Source of the DNA: UPXZ01 sp049840795
GTDB taxonomy: Bacteria; Bacteroidota; Bacteroidia; Bacteroidales; Paludibacteraceae
Direction of reading: 5' to 3'
Assembly: GCA_049840795.1 (NCBI GenBank)
Contig: JASGJK010000010.1
Coordinates: forward strand, 62,001 to 126,000
DNA length: 64,000 bases
Positions 37,963 to 51,087 of the stretch are shown here, piece by piece (positions within the stretch are counted from its first letter, which is position 1; each line of letters starts with the position of its first letter). Position numbers and translations under genes: made by a program. Under the pieces are notes generated by a model. That model was given only the letters and a program-made list of their open reading frames with translations. It was not told where the DNA came from and did no database searches.

Positions 37963-38205
37963 ATGAAAAAACATAATTTTAATGCAGGACCGTGTGTGTT
38001 ACCAAAACCGGCACTTGAATCGGCTATAGAAGCAATCCGTGATTTCGATGGAACGGGTATTGGAATCCTTGAAATTTCGCACCGTACTCCGGGTTGGGAA
38101 CGTATTATGCAAGAAACCGATCAGTTGTGGAGAGACTTGCTCAGTATTCCTGACAATTACGCGGTACTCTTTTTAGGCGGTGGAGCTTCTTCGCAATTTT
38201 TATGA
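37963..38205 (+). pseudogene. serC: Phosphoserine aminotransferase, N-terminal part
   Basis: Opens MKKHNFNAGPCVLPKPALES, the conserved NFxAGP start of SerC, then EISHRTPGWERIMQET and NYAVLFLGGGASSQF (the substrate and PLP-phosphate region GGGAS-Q). Ends after a shift in CAATTTTTATGAGG (38196-38209); the true continuation is QFYEVPANLLHKKAAYLQTG. SerC makes 3-phosphoserine from 3-phosphohydroxypyruvate in serine synthesis and also serves in vitamin B6 synthesis in some bacteria. Confidence 0.92.
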
Positions 38206-39043
38206 GGTACCGGCAAACTTATTGCATAAAAAAGCCGCTTATTTACAAACGGGGGTCTGGGCTAAAAAAGCCATCAAAGAGGCAAAGTTTTACGGCGATG
38301 TTGAAGTTGTGGCTTCTTCCGAAGATAAAAATTATTCCTACATACCTAAAGGCTATTCCATTCCTGCTGATGCAGATTATTTTCATATTACTACAAATAA
38401 TACCATTTACGGAACAGAAATTAAAGAAGATATTGAAAGTCCTATACCATTGGTGGCGGATATGTCTTCAGATATAATGTCTCGCCCTGTTGATGTGAGT
38501 AAATATGCCCTCATCTATGGTGGAGCACAAAAAAATGTAGGTCCTGCCGGAGTTGCATTTGTGATTGTTCGCAAAGACCTTTTGGGAAAAGGCGAAAGAA
38601 AACTCCAAACAATGGTCGATTATCGCACACACATCGGTGATAGCATCAAAGATAGTTCGATGTTCAACACACCACCTGTTTTCCCGATTTTTGTAATGCA
38701 CGAAACATTGAAATGGGTGAAAGAACTCGGCGGAGTTGAAGCAATGCACCGACTAAATAACGAGAAGGCAGCGCTGCTTTACAATGAAATAGACAGAAAT
38801 AAAATGTTTGTAGGCACCGCAGCCAAAGAAGACCGTTCTATTATGAATGTGTGTTTTGTTATGGCAGATGGCTACCAAGACAAAGAAGCGGCTTTTCTTG
38901 ACTATGCCAAAAGCAAAGGAATGGTAGGATTAAAAGGACATCGTTCCGTAGGAGGATTCCGTGCATCCATATATAATGCCTGCCCAAGAGAGTCCGTAGA
39001 AGCTCTCGTAGCTTGTATGCAAGAATTTGAACAACAACATTAG
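38180..39043 (+). pseudogene. serC: Phosphoserine aminotransferase, C-terminal part
   Basis: Real homology begins near 38203. Contains VADMSSDIMSRPVDVSKYAL with the PLP lysine in IYGGAQKNVGPAG, the TPPVFPIFVMHETLKWVKEL region and the closing LKGHRSVGGFRASIYNACPR. All catalytic residues are present, so restoring one base in the T5 run yields a normal 360-residue enzyme. serA follows 94 bases downstream. Confidence 0.92.
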
Positions 39044-39137
39044 ATTTACCGATGCTCTTGCCAAAGAGAAAATGGTATGCCATATATAAAAATAAATTAT
39101 AATATAAAACCCCTTTTGAGGGGCATAAAGATTTTTT

Positions 39138-40058
39138 ATGAAAGTACTTATTGCAACAGACAAACCATTTGCTAAGGTGGCAGTTGATGGTATAAGAAAC
39201 GAAGTAGAAGGAGTTGGGTTTGAACTTGCTCTATTGGAAAAATATACCGAGAAACAACAATTATTGGATGCTGTAGCTGATGCTGATGCGCTAATTGTAC
39301 GTAGCGATATTATCGATGCGGAAGTTATAGCAGCGGCTAAAAAAATGAAAATTATAGTTCGTGCAGGCGCAGGTTACGATAATATTGATCTCAAAGCGGC
39401 TACCAATGCCGGAATTTGTGTTATGAATACGCCTGGTCAGAATGCAAATGCAGTCGCCGAACTGGCTTTTGGTCTGATGATTTACGGCATACGTAATTTC
39501 TATAACGGAAGTTCCGGAACCGAGCTGAAAGGAAAACGGCTCGGAATCCATGCCTATGGAAACGTGGGGCGCAATATAGCCCGTATAGCCAAAGGATTTG
39601 ATATGGAAGTCTCCGCTTACGATGTCTATTGTCGCGCCGAAGATATAAAATCTGAAGGTGTAAATCCTACTTGTTCGGCAAAAACCCTTTATCAAACATC
39701 GGATGTAATCTCGATCAATATCCCTTACACCGAAGAAACAAAGATGTTTATTAACAAAGAATTGTTGAGTCTGCTTCCTGCCGGAGCTATTATGGTAAAT
39801 ACGGCTCGTAAAGAAGTGATAAATGAACCGGAACTGCTCGAATATATGATAGAGAATCCGAAATTTAAATATTTGACAGATATTGTCCCTGACATGCACG
39901 ATGAATTTAAAGCAACTGTGGACGACCGTTACTTCTCAACAGTCAAGAAAATGGGAGCGCAAACCTCAGAAGCCAACGTTAATGCCGGTATTGCGGCAGC
40001 ACATCAAATAGTCGATTTTATTAAAAATGGAGTAGATAAGTATCGTGTAAACAAATAA
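39138..40058 (+). CDS. serA: D-3-phosphoglycerate dehydrogenase
   Basis: 306 residues, short form without the ACT regulatory domain, as in Bacteroidales. NAD-binding motif GKRLGIHAYGNVGRNIARIA, substrate region VRAGAGYDNIDLKAAT and NTPGQNANAVAELAFG, catalytic Arg in MVNTARKEVINE. The final His/Glu pair of the D-2-hydroxyacid family is less clear: VPDMHDEFKATVDD occupies that position. It oxidises 3-phosphoglycerate, the first step of serine synthesis, and serC supplies the second. The DUF1015 gene that often follows serA in Bacteroidales is not present. Intact. Confidence 0.9.
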   Translation: MKVLIATDKPFAKVAVDGIRNEVEGVGFELALLEKYTEKQQLLDAVADADALIVRSDIIDAEVIAAAKKMKIIVRAGAGYDNIDLKAATNAGICVMNTPGQNANAVAELAFGLMIYGIRNFYNGSSGTELKGKRLGIHAYGNVGRNIARIAKGFDMEVSAYDVYCRAEDIKSEGVNPTCSAKTLYQTSDVISINIPYTEETKMFINKELLSLLPAGAIMVNTARKEVINEPELLEYMIENPKFKYLTDIVPDMHDEFKATVDDRYFSTVKKMGAQTSEANVNAGIAAAHQIVDFIKNGVDKYRVNK

Positions 40059-40129
40059 ACTTTTTCGTTTAAGCGATTTCTTTTGTAGAAGTCATCTTGA
40101 CTTTTTATATTTTATTATGTGTCGTTCCT

Positions 40130-40262
40130 ACGGAACTTTTTTGTAAGCTCATTATCATTCTGTTATTAAGATGTCGTACCTAACGGTACTTTATAGCCCC
40201 ATAGGGGTGAAATCTTAATAATAAACGTACATCATTGGTTTCGAGCACCGTAGGTGTGATAT
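40130..40262. repeat. Cluster of short Bacteroidota interspersed repeats
   Basis: Several small palindromic units occur close together: GTTCCTACGGAAC, GTACCTAACGGTAC, AGCCCCATAGGGGTGA and GAGCACCGTAGGTGTGATAT. These are forms of a known type of Bacteroidota intergenic repeat. They fill the serA-rRNA spacer, where I find no convincing gene. Confidence 0.65.
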
Positions 40263-40468
40263 CTGTTAAACGTTATTTATGCAAATTAAAAAGTCAAGAT
40301 GACTTCGTAATATAATTCCGATATTTGTCTGAAAAGAACAATATTTTTTCCACAACAACGGTTTATTCTTCTCTGATTGCACAGGATATTATTATGTTTT
40401 TTGATGAAAATCGGATGCCTTTATGGCTAAAAGTTACAGAATTATTACCAAATAAAAGCTGTTTTGAA

Positions 40469-40497
40469 AAAACTACGAAGGACTTCGTAGTTTTTTT
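40469..40497 (+). terminator. Strong intrinsic terminator in the serA-rRNA spacer
   Basis: AAAACTACGAAG (40469-40480) and CTTCGTAGTTTT (40483-40494) form a perfect stem, followed by T to 40497. It is 410 bases after serA. A 68-codon open frame at 40325-40531 reads straight through it and is therefore unlikely to be a gene. The upstream transcript could be a long serA 3' UTR or a small RNA. Confidence 0.8.
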
Positions 40498-40730
40498 ATG
40501 CCCTAAAAAGAAGAAAAAAGTTGTAAAATGAATATTTGTAGATAAAAATCATGCTCAAATATTGTTTTAAGACATAAGTTTATAATCAAAAATCAATAGG
40601 TTTTTTGATTCTCATTTATATTTTAGAGTTTTACATTTCAGAAAGTTTCTTTTTTTCATTTTATAATAATTTGATTATAAGTGTATTGTATGTATTTAAT
40701 GATTTTCTTTACAAAAAAGTATATAATAAT

Positions 40731-40761
40731 TTTGTATAGAATTAAAAAAGGTTTACCTTTG
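40731..40761 (+). promoter_or_regulatory. rRNA operon promoter P1
   Basis: TTTG (40731-40734), 19-base spacer, TACCTTTG (40754-40761): an exact Bacteroidota primary promoter, followed by a GC-richer leader CACCCGCTTTTAGCGATAAG. It lies about 430 bases before the 16S. Confidence 0.85.
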
Positions 40762-40852
40762 CACCCGCTTTTAGCGATAAGCGAGCCGTTTTAAGGGTTG
40801 TTTTGGTATTGAGTTTTGTGCGATATTTTTGGCGATTAATTTTGCAAAAAGT

Positions 40853-40883
40853 TTTGCAGTTTCAAAAAAAGGTATTACCTTTG
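40853..40883 (+). promoter_or_regulatory. rRNA operon promoter P2
   Basis: TTTG (40853-40856), 19-base spacer, TACCTTTG (40876-40883): same boxes and same spacing as P1, 122 bases downstream, and again followed by CGTTTTAGCGA...CGGTTTTAAG, so the promoter and its leader start look duplicated. Confidence 0.85.
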
Positions 40884-41191
40884 CAGTCCGTTTTAGCGAA
40901 TCGGTTTTAAGTCTTATCGAGCAGTCATGGCGTATGTCTCCGTTGATAGCGGTAAATTGTACGACTCAAACAATTCCGTTTTTGTTTTTGTGAAAAGGCA
41001 TAAGCGCGTAATGGTGGAAATGGAATCCACATCGATCTTTAGAAAAACTGTAACAACTAAATGTAGTATAAGAGAATGGGAAATTTTTTTTATGCCACGT
41101 CAATTCAGATTTCCGTATTTTTTTTGAAGATGCGGTAATTTATAGGAAAAGAATAATGTAGGAACATCCGAGCTAAAAAAATAAAAGAGAT

Positions 41192-42719
<1,528 letters not shown>

Positions 42720-42837
42720 GGAGCTTCTATGTTCCGTGTTCGTTTTCTATAAAGAATGATGAAGGCAATGAAAAAGAAATATCCATTGCTTTTATACTAC
42801 ACTAAAGTTGTTCATAAAATATATAGGAAGTTTTATT

Positions 42838-42915
42838 GGGGGATTAGCTCAGTTGGCTTAGAGCACCTGCCTTGCACGCAGGGGGTCAAGGGTTCGAGCC
42901 CCTTATTCTCCACCA
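42838..42915 (+). tRNA. tRNA-Ala(UGC)
   Basis: Cloverleaf fits: acceptor GGGGGAT/ATTCTCC (two G-U pairs), D-stem GCTC, anticodon stem CCTGC/GCAGG with loop CTTGCAC giving anticodon TGC, T-arm AAGGGTTCGAGCCCCTT, encoded CCA. Located in the 16S-23S spacer. The tRNA-Ile that often accompanies it in Bacteroidota is not present. Confidence 0.95.
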
Positions 42916-43267
42916 AAACGAGAAAAGGAGTTAACCGGAAGACGAGTTAACAAGAGTATAAAAGTATAAAGGTAATAATGACAGAGGTTGTAATTACAAT
43001 AAAATCAGAAACATATTGATTTTAAGTTTTTAAGTATTGGTTTGACTTACTAACATCTAATGTTCAATGGTGCCGTGATGGCCGTAATAATTAGTAACAG
43101 ATAATTAGTTATACATTGACGAAAGGATCTTTGACATATTGAAAAGAAAGAGAAAAGACAAAAGTAAAGTAGAGACGTTATTTTATGTAGCGTTTCAAAA
43201 CAAACAATAGAGCAAGGCATTTGTATTTTTACAATTTAATACAGATGTCCACACGAGCAAAAAGAAA
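42916..43267. other. tRNA-23S spacer
   Basis: About 350 bases with no further tRNA. GGATCTTTGACATATTGAAA (43127 region) resembles the spacer segment seen ahead of 23S in Bacteroidota and may be part of the 23S processing stem. Confidence 0.5.
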
Positions 43268-46158
<2,891 letters not shown>

Positions 46159-46159
46159 T

Positions 46160-46340
46160 TAACAAGCGCTGCCCCCTAGCTTCCCTAAAGGGGAAACAAA
46201 AAGCGAGGCAGGCAACAACAATAACATAAGACTCGTAAGTTCTCGATTTGTACTTTACCATAAAGTTTTATCTTTTTCTTTTTGAAATGTCAACCTTATA
46301 CGCTCTTTATTCCCCCTTTAGGGGGTTAGGGGGCAGACTT
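46160..46340. repeat. 23S-5S spacer with interspersed G/C-run repeats
   Basis: Holds two short repeat pieces, GCCCCCTAGCTTCCCTAAAG and CCCCCTTTAGGGGGTTAGGG, of the common Bacteroidota type. No gene. An unusual place for such repeats, inside the rRNA transcript. Confidence 0.6.
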
Positions 46341-46342
46341 AT

Positions 46343-46454
<112 letters not shown>

Positions 46455-46459
46455 TAATG

Positions 46460-46496
46460 AATCCCCGAGTACAGATAAGTAGTCGGGGATTTTTTG
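46460..46496 (+). terminator. rRNA operon terminator
   Basis: AATCCCCGA (46460-46468) pairs with TCGGGGATT (46483-46491), then T6. Directly after 5S. Confidence 0.9.
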
Positions 46497-46533
46497 TGTA
46501 TAATCGGTATTGTTCTGCTCCTCTGTAAGCCTA

Positions 46534-46902
46534 CTATTCCAATCTGAAAGTAACCGGAACGAAGAATTTACATTTTACAGCCGATCCTCCCTGTTTTCCA
46601 GGAATCCATTTTGGCATCGATGCTACCACACGTCTGGCTTCTTTGTCCAAACTTGCATCAACACCACGTACCACCTGTACATCCTGAATAGTTCCGTCTC
46701 TTCCAACTACAAATTGTATAACTACTTTACCTTGGATATTATTTTCTTGTGCAACAACCGGATATTTGACGTTATTGTTCAGGTATTTCATTAATTCGTC
46801 ATCGCCACCGGGGAATGATGGTGGAACTTCCACAACCTCGAAGATTTTTTCTTCTGCTTCTTCCAAATCGGCAATATCAATATCAACTTTTGCTATATCC
46901 AA
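46534..46902 (-). pseudogene. TonB energy-transducer C-terminal domain, 5' end lost
   Basis: The C-terminal domain is complete: FEVVEVPPSFPGGDDELMKY, VKYPVVAQENNIQGKVVIQF, VGRDGTIQDVQVVRGVDASL, DKEARRVVASMPKWIPGKQG, ending VPVTFRLE. TonB passes energy from ExbBD to outer-membrane receptors and needs an N-terminal membrane helix. Here the frame remains open to about 47035 (LALLSLSLYRYDDYIYENQS then a Lys/Gln-rich stretch) but has no start codon and no full helix, and it runs into the 3' end of the next gene. Probably truncated or shifted at the 5' end. The first usable start (TTG 46902) would give a soluble domain only. Confidence 0.75.
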
Positions 46903-47041
46903 TCCGGTAATAACTGTAGGAGCCGAAGTTTTGTTCCGCTCTTGTTCCTTTTGGCGAAAATTCTTTGCCGCCGGAGATTGATTTTCGTAGATATAGTCAT
47001 CATAACGGTATAATGATAGTGAAAGTAAAGCAAGTTGATCG

Positions 47042-47629
47042 TTATAAATAAAAAAACGAGGATTTGAAATCCCGTATGTACGTACTCATATTTTTTGCTT
47101 TATCAATTGGAATAGGTATCGGTATCCTTCCCCAGAATGTATTAACGATCAGGACTTCTTTATCCGCATCATACTTTCCATTCGAATTGAAGAGCCAATT
47201 ATTTAATAGATAAGCTTCATGATAATCGAAATAAGATCCTTGTTCTACAACCCTCAACTTTCGCGCAAATTCATCTATTACGAGGTCGTGAATTTGTGCT
47301 TTCTTTATCGCGGTACTATCTGCCAAGCGCTTTTGCCAATCTACTGTTTTTTCAAATTCCCCTTTTTTCTTCCATTCCGTCAGCGTTTTTTCTACAAATG
47401 TGCTGTATCTGCTGTTTTTCACTTCGGTTAAATAAGCAGTCCTTCTTTCTGCCGTATTTCCAGAAAGAGAGCCAAGATCGTTGATAAATTCTGCAACATT
47501 CCTCATCTCGCGTTCCTGCTTCTCCCGATAGGTTTCGGGGCGAACAACAACCGTCCGGTTATTTTGGCTGAAAACTGTATGTGCCAAAGGAAGAAGAAAT
47601 AGAATAAAAGGTATAATATATTTTTTCAT
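47042..47629 (-). CDS. Exported protein of unknown function
   Basis: 195 residues starting with signal peptide MKKYIIPFILFLLPLAHTVF. The rest is helical and charged (PETYREKQEREMRNVAEFIN, STFVEKTLTEWKKKGEFEKT) with a C-terminal segment VLIVNTFWGRIPIPIPIDKA. The EWKKKGEFEKTVDWQKRL stretch resembles sequences seen in other Bacteroidota exported proteins, but I cannot name a family. The stop abuts the truncated tonB. Intact. Confidence 0.65.
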   Translation of the reverse strand: MKKYIIPFILFLLPLAHTVFSQNNRTVVVRPETYREKQEREMRNVAEFINDLGSLSGNTAERRTAYLTEVKNSRYSTFVEKTLTEWKKKGEFEKTVDWQKRLADSTAIKKAQIHDLVIDEFARKLRVVEQGSYFDYHEAYLLNNWLFNSNGKYDADKEVLIVNTFWGRIPIPIPIDKAKNMSTYIRDFKSSFFYL

Positions 47630-47648
47630 AACGATAATATGTTTTTTT

Positions 47649-47684
47649 CGTCCGTGCCTTTTACACAGACCCTTAATTTATTTT
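47649..47684. repeat. Direct repeat bounding the exported-protein block, copy 1
   Basis: CGTCCGTGCCTTTTACACAG followed by ACCCTTAATTTATTTTT. The same sequence with three small differences stands at 53862-53897. Confidence 0.75.
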
Positions 47685-47845
47685 TAGAATAAACACACCC
47701 TTAATGTAAGTATAACTTGAACTATTCAAGTTTAACGAAATGCAACTTGGACCGGAAGCGATTACACTTTTGAAACCGTACAAAATTGCAACATAAGTTT
47801 CCGCGGTGTACGCAAACTTGCGCTAATTGAAGTTTTCTGTCATTT

Positions 47846-49174
47846 CTACTGCACCGTTACATTGAAACTGCTCGACCAAGTGTTATTACTTTCATCGACA
47901 ATACTAATGCTGATTGGAATTTGCGTGTTTGTCGGTGTGGAACTTGAAACGGTAAATTTAACAGTATAATAGTAGGCATATCCTTCGTATGTACCGTTGT
48001 TCCCCTGATAATCAGCCCACTTGATACCATAAGCGGCAATGTCGCCGTAATTAACCTGCGAAGTTGGCGTGAAACCTGAAATATAACTGCTTGTTGTTGA
48101 AAAAGTCGCTTTAACAGCTTTGGCAGCACCTGAACCTGTATTTTTCAGACTGACTTTTAATTGTACCGTTTCGCCTTTATTTACAATCTTATCGTTATCG
48201 GAATAAACACTGTATTCGTTGTATGTAATTTGCGCATTGGTGGCTTCTACTTTTACATTAAAATTGCTTGTCCAAGTGTTACCGCTTTCGTCTGTAATGC
48301 TAATATTTACAGGGATATTTGTGTTCGCAGGCGTTGTATTTGAAACGGTAAATTTGATAGTATAATAGTAAGCATACCCTTCGTATGTACCGTTGTTCCC
48401 TTGATAATCAGCCCACTTGATACCATAAGCGGCAATGTCGCCGTAATTAACCTGCGAAGTTGGCGTGAAATCTGAAATATAACTGCTTGTTGTTGAAAAA
48501 GTCGCTTTAACTGCTTTTGCAGCACTTGAACCTGTATTTTTCAAACTGACTTTTAATTGTACTGTTTCCCCTTTATTCACAATTTTATCGCCGTTATTAT
48601 CGGAATAAACACTAAATTCATTGTAAGTAATTTGTGCATCTGTGCCTTCTACCTTTACATCAAAATTGCTTGTAAATGTATACCCATTTCCGTCTGTAAT
48701 ATCAATGTTTATTGGTATATTCGTATTTGCCGGAGTAGAATTTGACACAGTAAATTTGATAGTGTAATAATAAGCATATCCTTCATAACTTCCATTGTTG
48801 CCTTGATAATCAGCCCATTTTGTACTATTACCTGTAATTTCACCATAATTTACTTGCGAAGTTGGAGTAACCCCCGACACATAATCACTTGTTGTTGAAA
48901 AAGTCGCTTTAACTGCTTTTGCAGTACTTGAACCTGTATTTGCCAAACAAACTTTTAATTGTACTGTTTCCCCTTTGTTGATAATACCATCATCATTATT
49001 ATCTGAATAAACGGAATAACTCTCAAACTTCAACGCCACACCGCCCTGCATATTAGCGTTGTTTTTTCCGTCCAACGGATTATCACGCTTGAGATTCAGG
49101 AACTCAACATCTTCGCAACCTGCGAAAAGCAAACTGCAAAGCATTATATAAACTATATTTTTGAGCGTTTTCAT
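47846..49174 (-). CDS. Lipoprotein with three tandem CARDB-like repeats
   Basis: 442 residues. Signal MKTLKNIVYIMLCSLLFAGC with lipobox LFAGC. Three units of about 130 residues start at about 51, 184 and 315: YSVYSDNNDDGIINKGETVQ, FSVYSDNNGDKIVNKGETVQ and YSVYSDNDKIVNKGETVQ, each followed by LK-x-S-L-x-NTGS and TFSTTSxYxSxxTPTSQVNY. The pattern resembles CARDB/adhesion beta-sandwich modules; the D-N-N-D-D-G segment may bind calcium and is shortened in unit 3. Units 2 and 3 are almost identical at the DNA level, so they arose by recent duplication. Last gene of an operon with the two following entries. Confidence 0.75.
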   Translation of the reverse strand: MKTLKNIVYIMLCSLLFAGCEDVEFLNLKRDNPLDGKNNANMQGGVALKFESYSVYSDNNDDGIINKGETVQLKVCLANTGSSTAKAVKATFSTTSDYVSGVTPTSQVNYGEITGNSTKWADYQGNNGSYEGYAYYYTIKFTVSNSTPANTNIPINIDITDGNGYTFTSNFDVKVEGTDAQITYNEFSVYSDNNGDKIVNKGETVQLKVSLKNTGSSAAKAVKATFSTTSSYISDFTPTSQVNYGDIAAYGIKWADYQGNNGTYEGYAYYYTIKFTVSNTTPANTNIPVNISITDESGNTWTSNFNVKVEATNAQITYNEYSVYSDNDKIVNKGETVQLKVSLKNTGSGAAKAVKATFSTTSSYISGFTPTSQVNYGDIAAYGIKWADYQGNNGTYEGYAYYYTVKFTVSSSTPTNTQIPISISIVDESNNTWSSSFNVTVQ

Positions 49175-49178
49175 ATTC

Positions 49179-50174
49179 TTAAAAAGTTATAGTGTAAGAC
49201 AATCCTGTTGCATTTAAGTCGGGTTGATAGAACGCGCCCAAATGCGAGTTTTTGTACGCTTTGGCTGCTTTGGCATTTTTTGCGCCTATACTCCACACCC
49301 AAATAATATCCGAAATCCAAACGATACCACCTGCAATCACACAACCGTAAAACGCCTGATTTGAAATATTTGCCGTTTCATAATGTTTGTCCATTGCGGT
49401 TTGTTCGGTAGCGGCGTGATATTTTTTGTATTCGCTGTTGGAATACAATTTTAATCCAATGCCTCCGCCAATCAGTGCATAGGTGGATAATGCCACGCCA
49501 ACGCCGTTTTTCTTGCCGTAAGAAACCCGGTGGTCGCCCAATCCGGGAACGAGTAAGGACAAAAAAGCATTTGACGGTCCGCCGGAGCCACTCATTTTTA
49601 CAAGTTTATTGTTGTCAAATACTTGTCCGTTGATAGTGGTTTTGTTCATATCAAAGGTGTATTTGCCGTAAGGCGCATTGTAGCCCAATTCTGAATTGAT
49701 TGCGGAACGGTAAATGTTGAAATCTTTGTTGCCCGAAGAAATGCCGTCGGGATTTTTCTTTGCCGTGATTACAGTGTGGTTATAGTCAATCGTGTAGGTA
49801 AATTCCGCTTTCGACAATACCTTGTAGCCGCTCCAAAATACTTGTTTGATTTTCAGGTTTTTGCAGATTTTATCCAAAACAGCGTTCAGGTTTTTATTCT
49901 GAACGGAAGTAGTGAATTTGGAAGTTGAAACGCCGAAAGTATCTACCTCGCAAATAATGCTGACGGTTGTTCGAGGCAAAGTTTCGCCTTTGGCAAGCAA
50001 TGTCTTTTTCAATTCGTTTTCGATATAATCGTCTTTTGCTTCGTAATCGCCTGTTTCAAGCGTTTTGTAATCGTATTGTTTGTAAGTTCTTTCGCTTAAA
50101 AACACCTGAAAATCGGTTATTTCTCTGATTTTTAGGTTGATATAGTCCATTTGTTTGTTCGGCCTAATTATCAA
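49179..50174 (-). pseudogene. TPR/DUF5683-like exported protein, C-terminal part
   Basis: 331 residues. It continues the 50179-51087 gene after a shift near 50245: in the corrected frame AEAETLFKAHQYDKAKAKYA is a further TPR and joins NALIIRPNKQMDYINLKIRE. Then an unassigned domain, and a C-terminal region GGPSNAFLSLLVPGLGDHRV with two membrane helices (GVALSTYALIGGGIGLKLYS, AFYGCVIAGGIVWISDIIWV), which resembles DUF5683-type proteins. Ends five bases before the three-repeat lipoprotein. Confidence 0.65.
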
Positions 50175-50178
50175 GGCA

Positions 50179-51087
50179 TTAGCATATTTTGCTTTTGCTT
50201 TGTCGTATTGGTGGGCTTTGAACAGAGTTTCGGCTTCCGCGCACAGAAATATTTATGTCTAACTCGACAAGTTTCTCTGAATACATATCTCGGTTTTCGG
50301 GTTTAACCGACAATGCTTTGTTGTAAAATTGCTTTGCGGTTGCGTATTGCTTTTGATAATATGCCGATTCTGCTTGCTGAATGGCGTTTTGATATTTTTC
50401 TTCGCGCTCTGCCGCTTCGCGGGCAAGGCGCTCCGCTTCGGCTTTGCGTTCTTCCACCTGTTTATAGTTGTAAATAAAGAAGTTGTAACGAATATCCGCG
50501 CCTTCTTCATTTCGTTTTTTCAACTGCTTTTTGAAATTCACTTCGTACAAACCGTTGCGATACACGCTTTCCAAACCGCGTTCTATGGCATCGGTCAGGA
50601 AAATGCGTTTGTAACCGTTGGTTGTGAGTTCGGATTTCAGGCGGTCGAGTTGCTCATCATTGGCAATGGTGTAGGCGATGGCGTTGTCGAAAGTAGGGTA
50701 CAGATAAAAGTAAAACCAACCCTTTGCCAAGTCGTTGTACGAATTTTTATCGAAAGCCCAAGTAACTTGCTTGTAATCGGTGGCAACTTCGTCATCGTAC
50801 TCGTCTGTTTCCTTTATATTGGTAGAATAGAGTTTCCAACCTTTGTCGGTCAAAAACCTGTCCACATAATCCAAATCCTTGCTTTGCAGGAGTTGCAGCA
50901 AGTCGTTGAGGTTGAGTTGCGCTTTTCTGATACGCGCCTGCTCTTTCAACTCGTTTTCTTTTTGCTCACGCTCGTACTGCTGTTGGCGTTGCTTTTGTTC
51001 GAGTTGCCCTTTTATGCTTTGCGCGTTGGCGCAAATAGCAGTTAGCAAAACACAGCAAATCAGTGAAATGATTTTTTTAGTCGCCAT
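50179..51087 (-). pseudogene. TPR/DUF5683-like exported protein, N-terminal part
   Basis: Signal peptide MATKKIISLICCVLLTAICA NAQ, then a Gln/Glu/Arg-rich coiled coil (QLEQKQRQQQYEREQKENEL), a domain containing NDLLQLLQSKDLDYVDRFLT, a second charged helix (EERKAEAERLAREAAEREEK) and a TPR (AESAYYQKQYATAKQFYNKA). The last 23 residues (SVRGSRNSVQSPPIRQSKSK) are out of frame. The true gene is 49179-51087, about 635 residues. It overlaps the WG-repeat gene by 11 bases, so they form one operon. Confidence 0.7.

Noticed and set aside
40325..40531. 68-residue ORF in the serA-rRNA spacer
   Set aside because: It reads through a perfect intrinsic terminator (40469-40497) and shows no recognisable protein pattern.
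50329..51045. Long ORFs on the + strand opposite the TPR gene
   Set aside because: Composition reflects reversed coding of a Lys/Gln-rich protein; the reverse-strand gene has a signal peptide and TPR.
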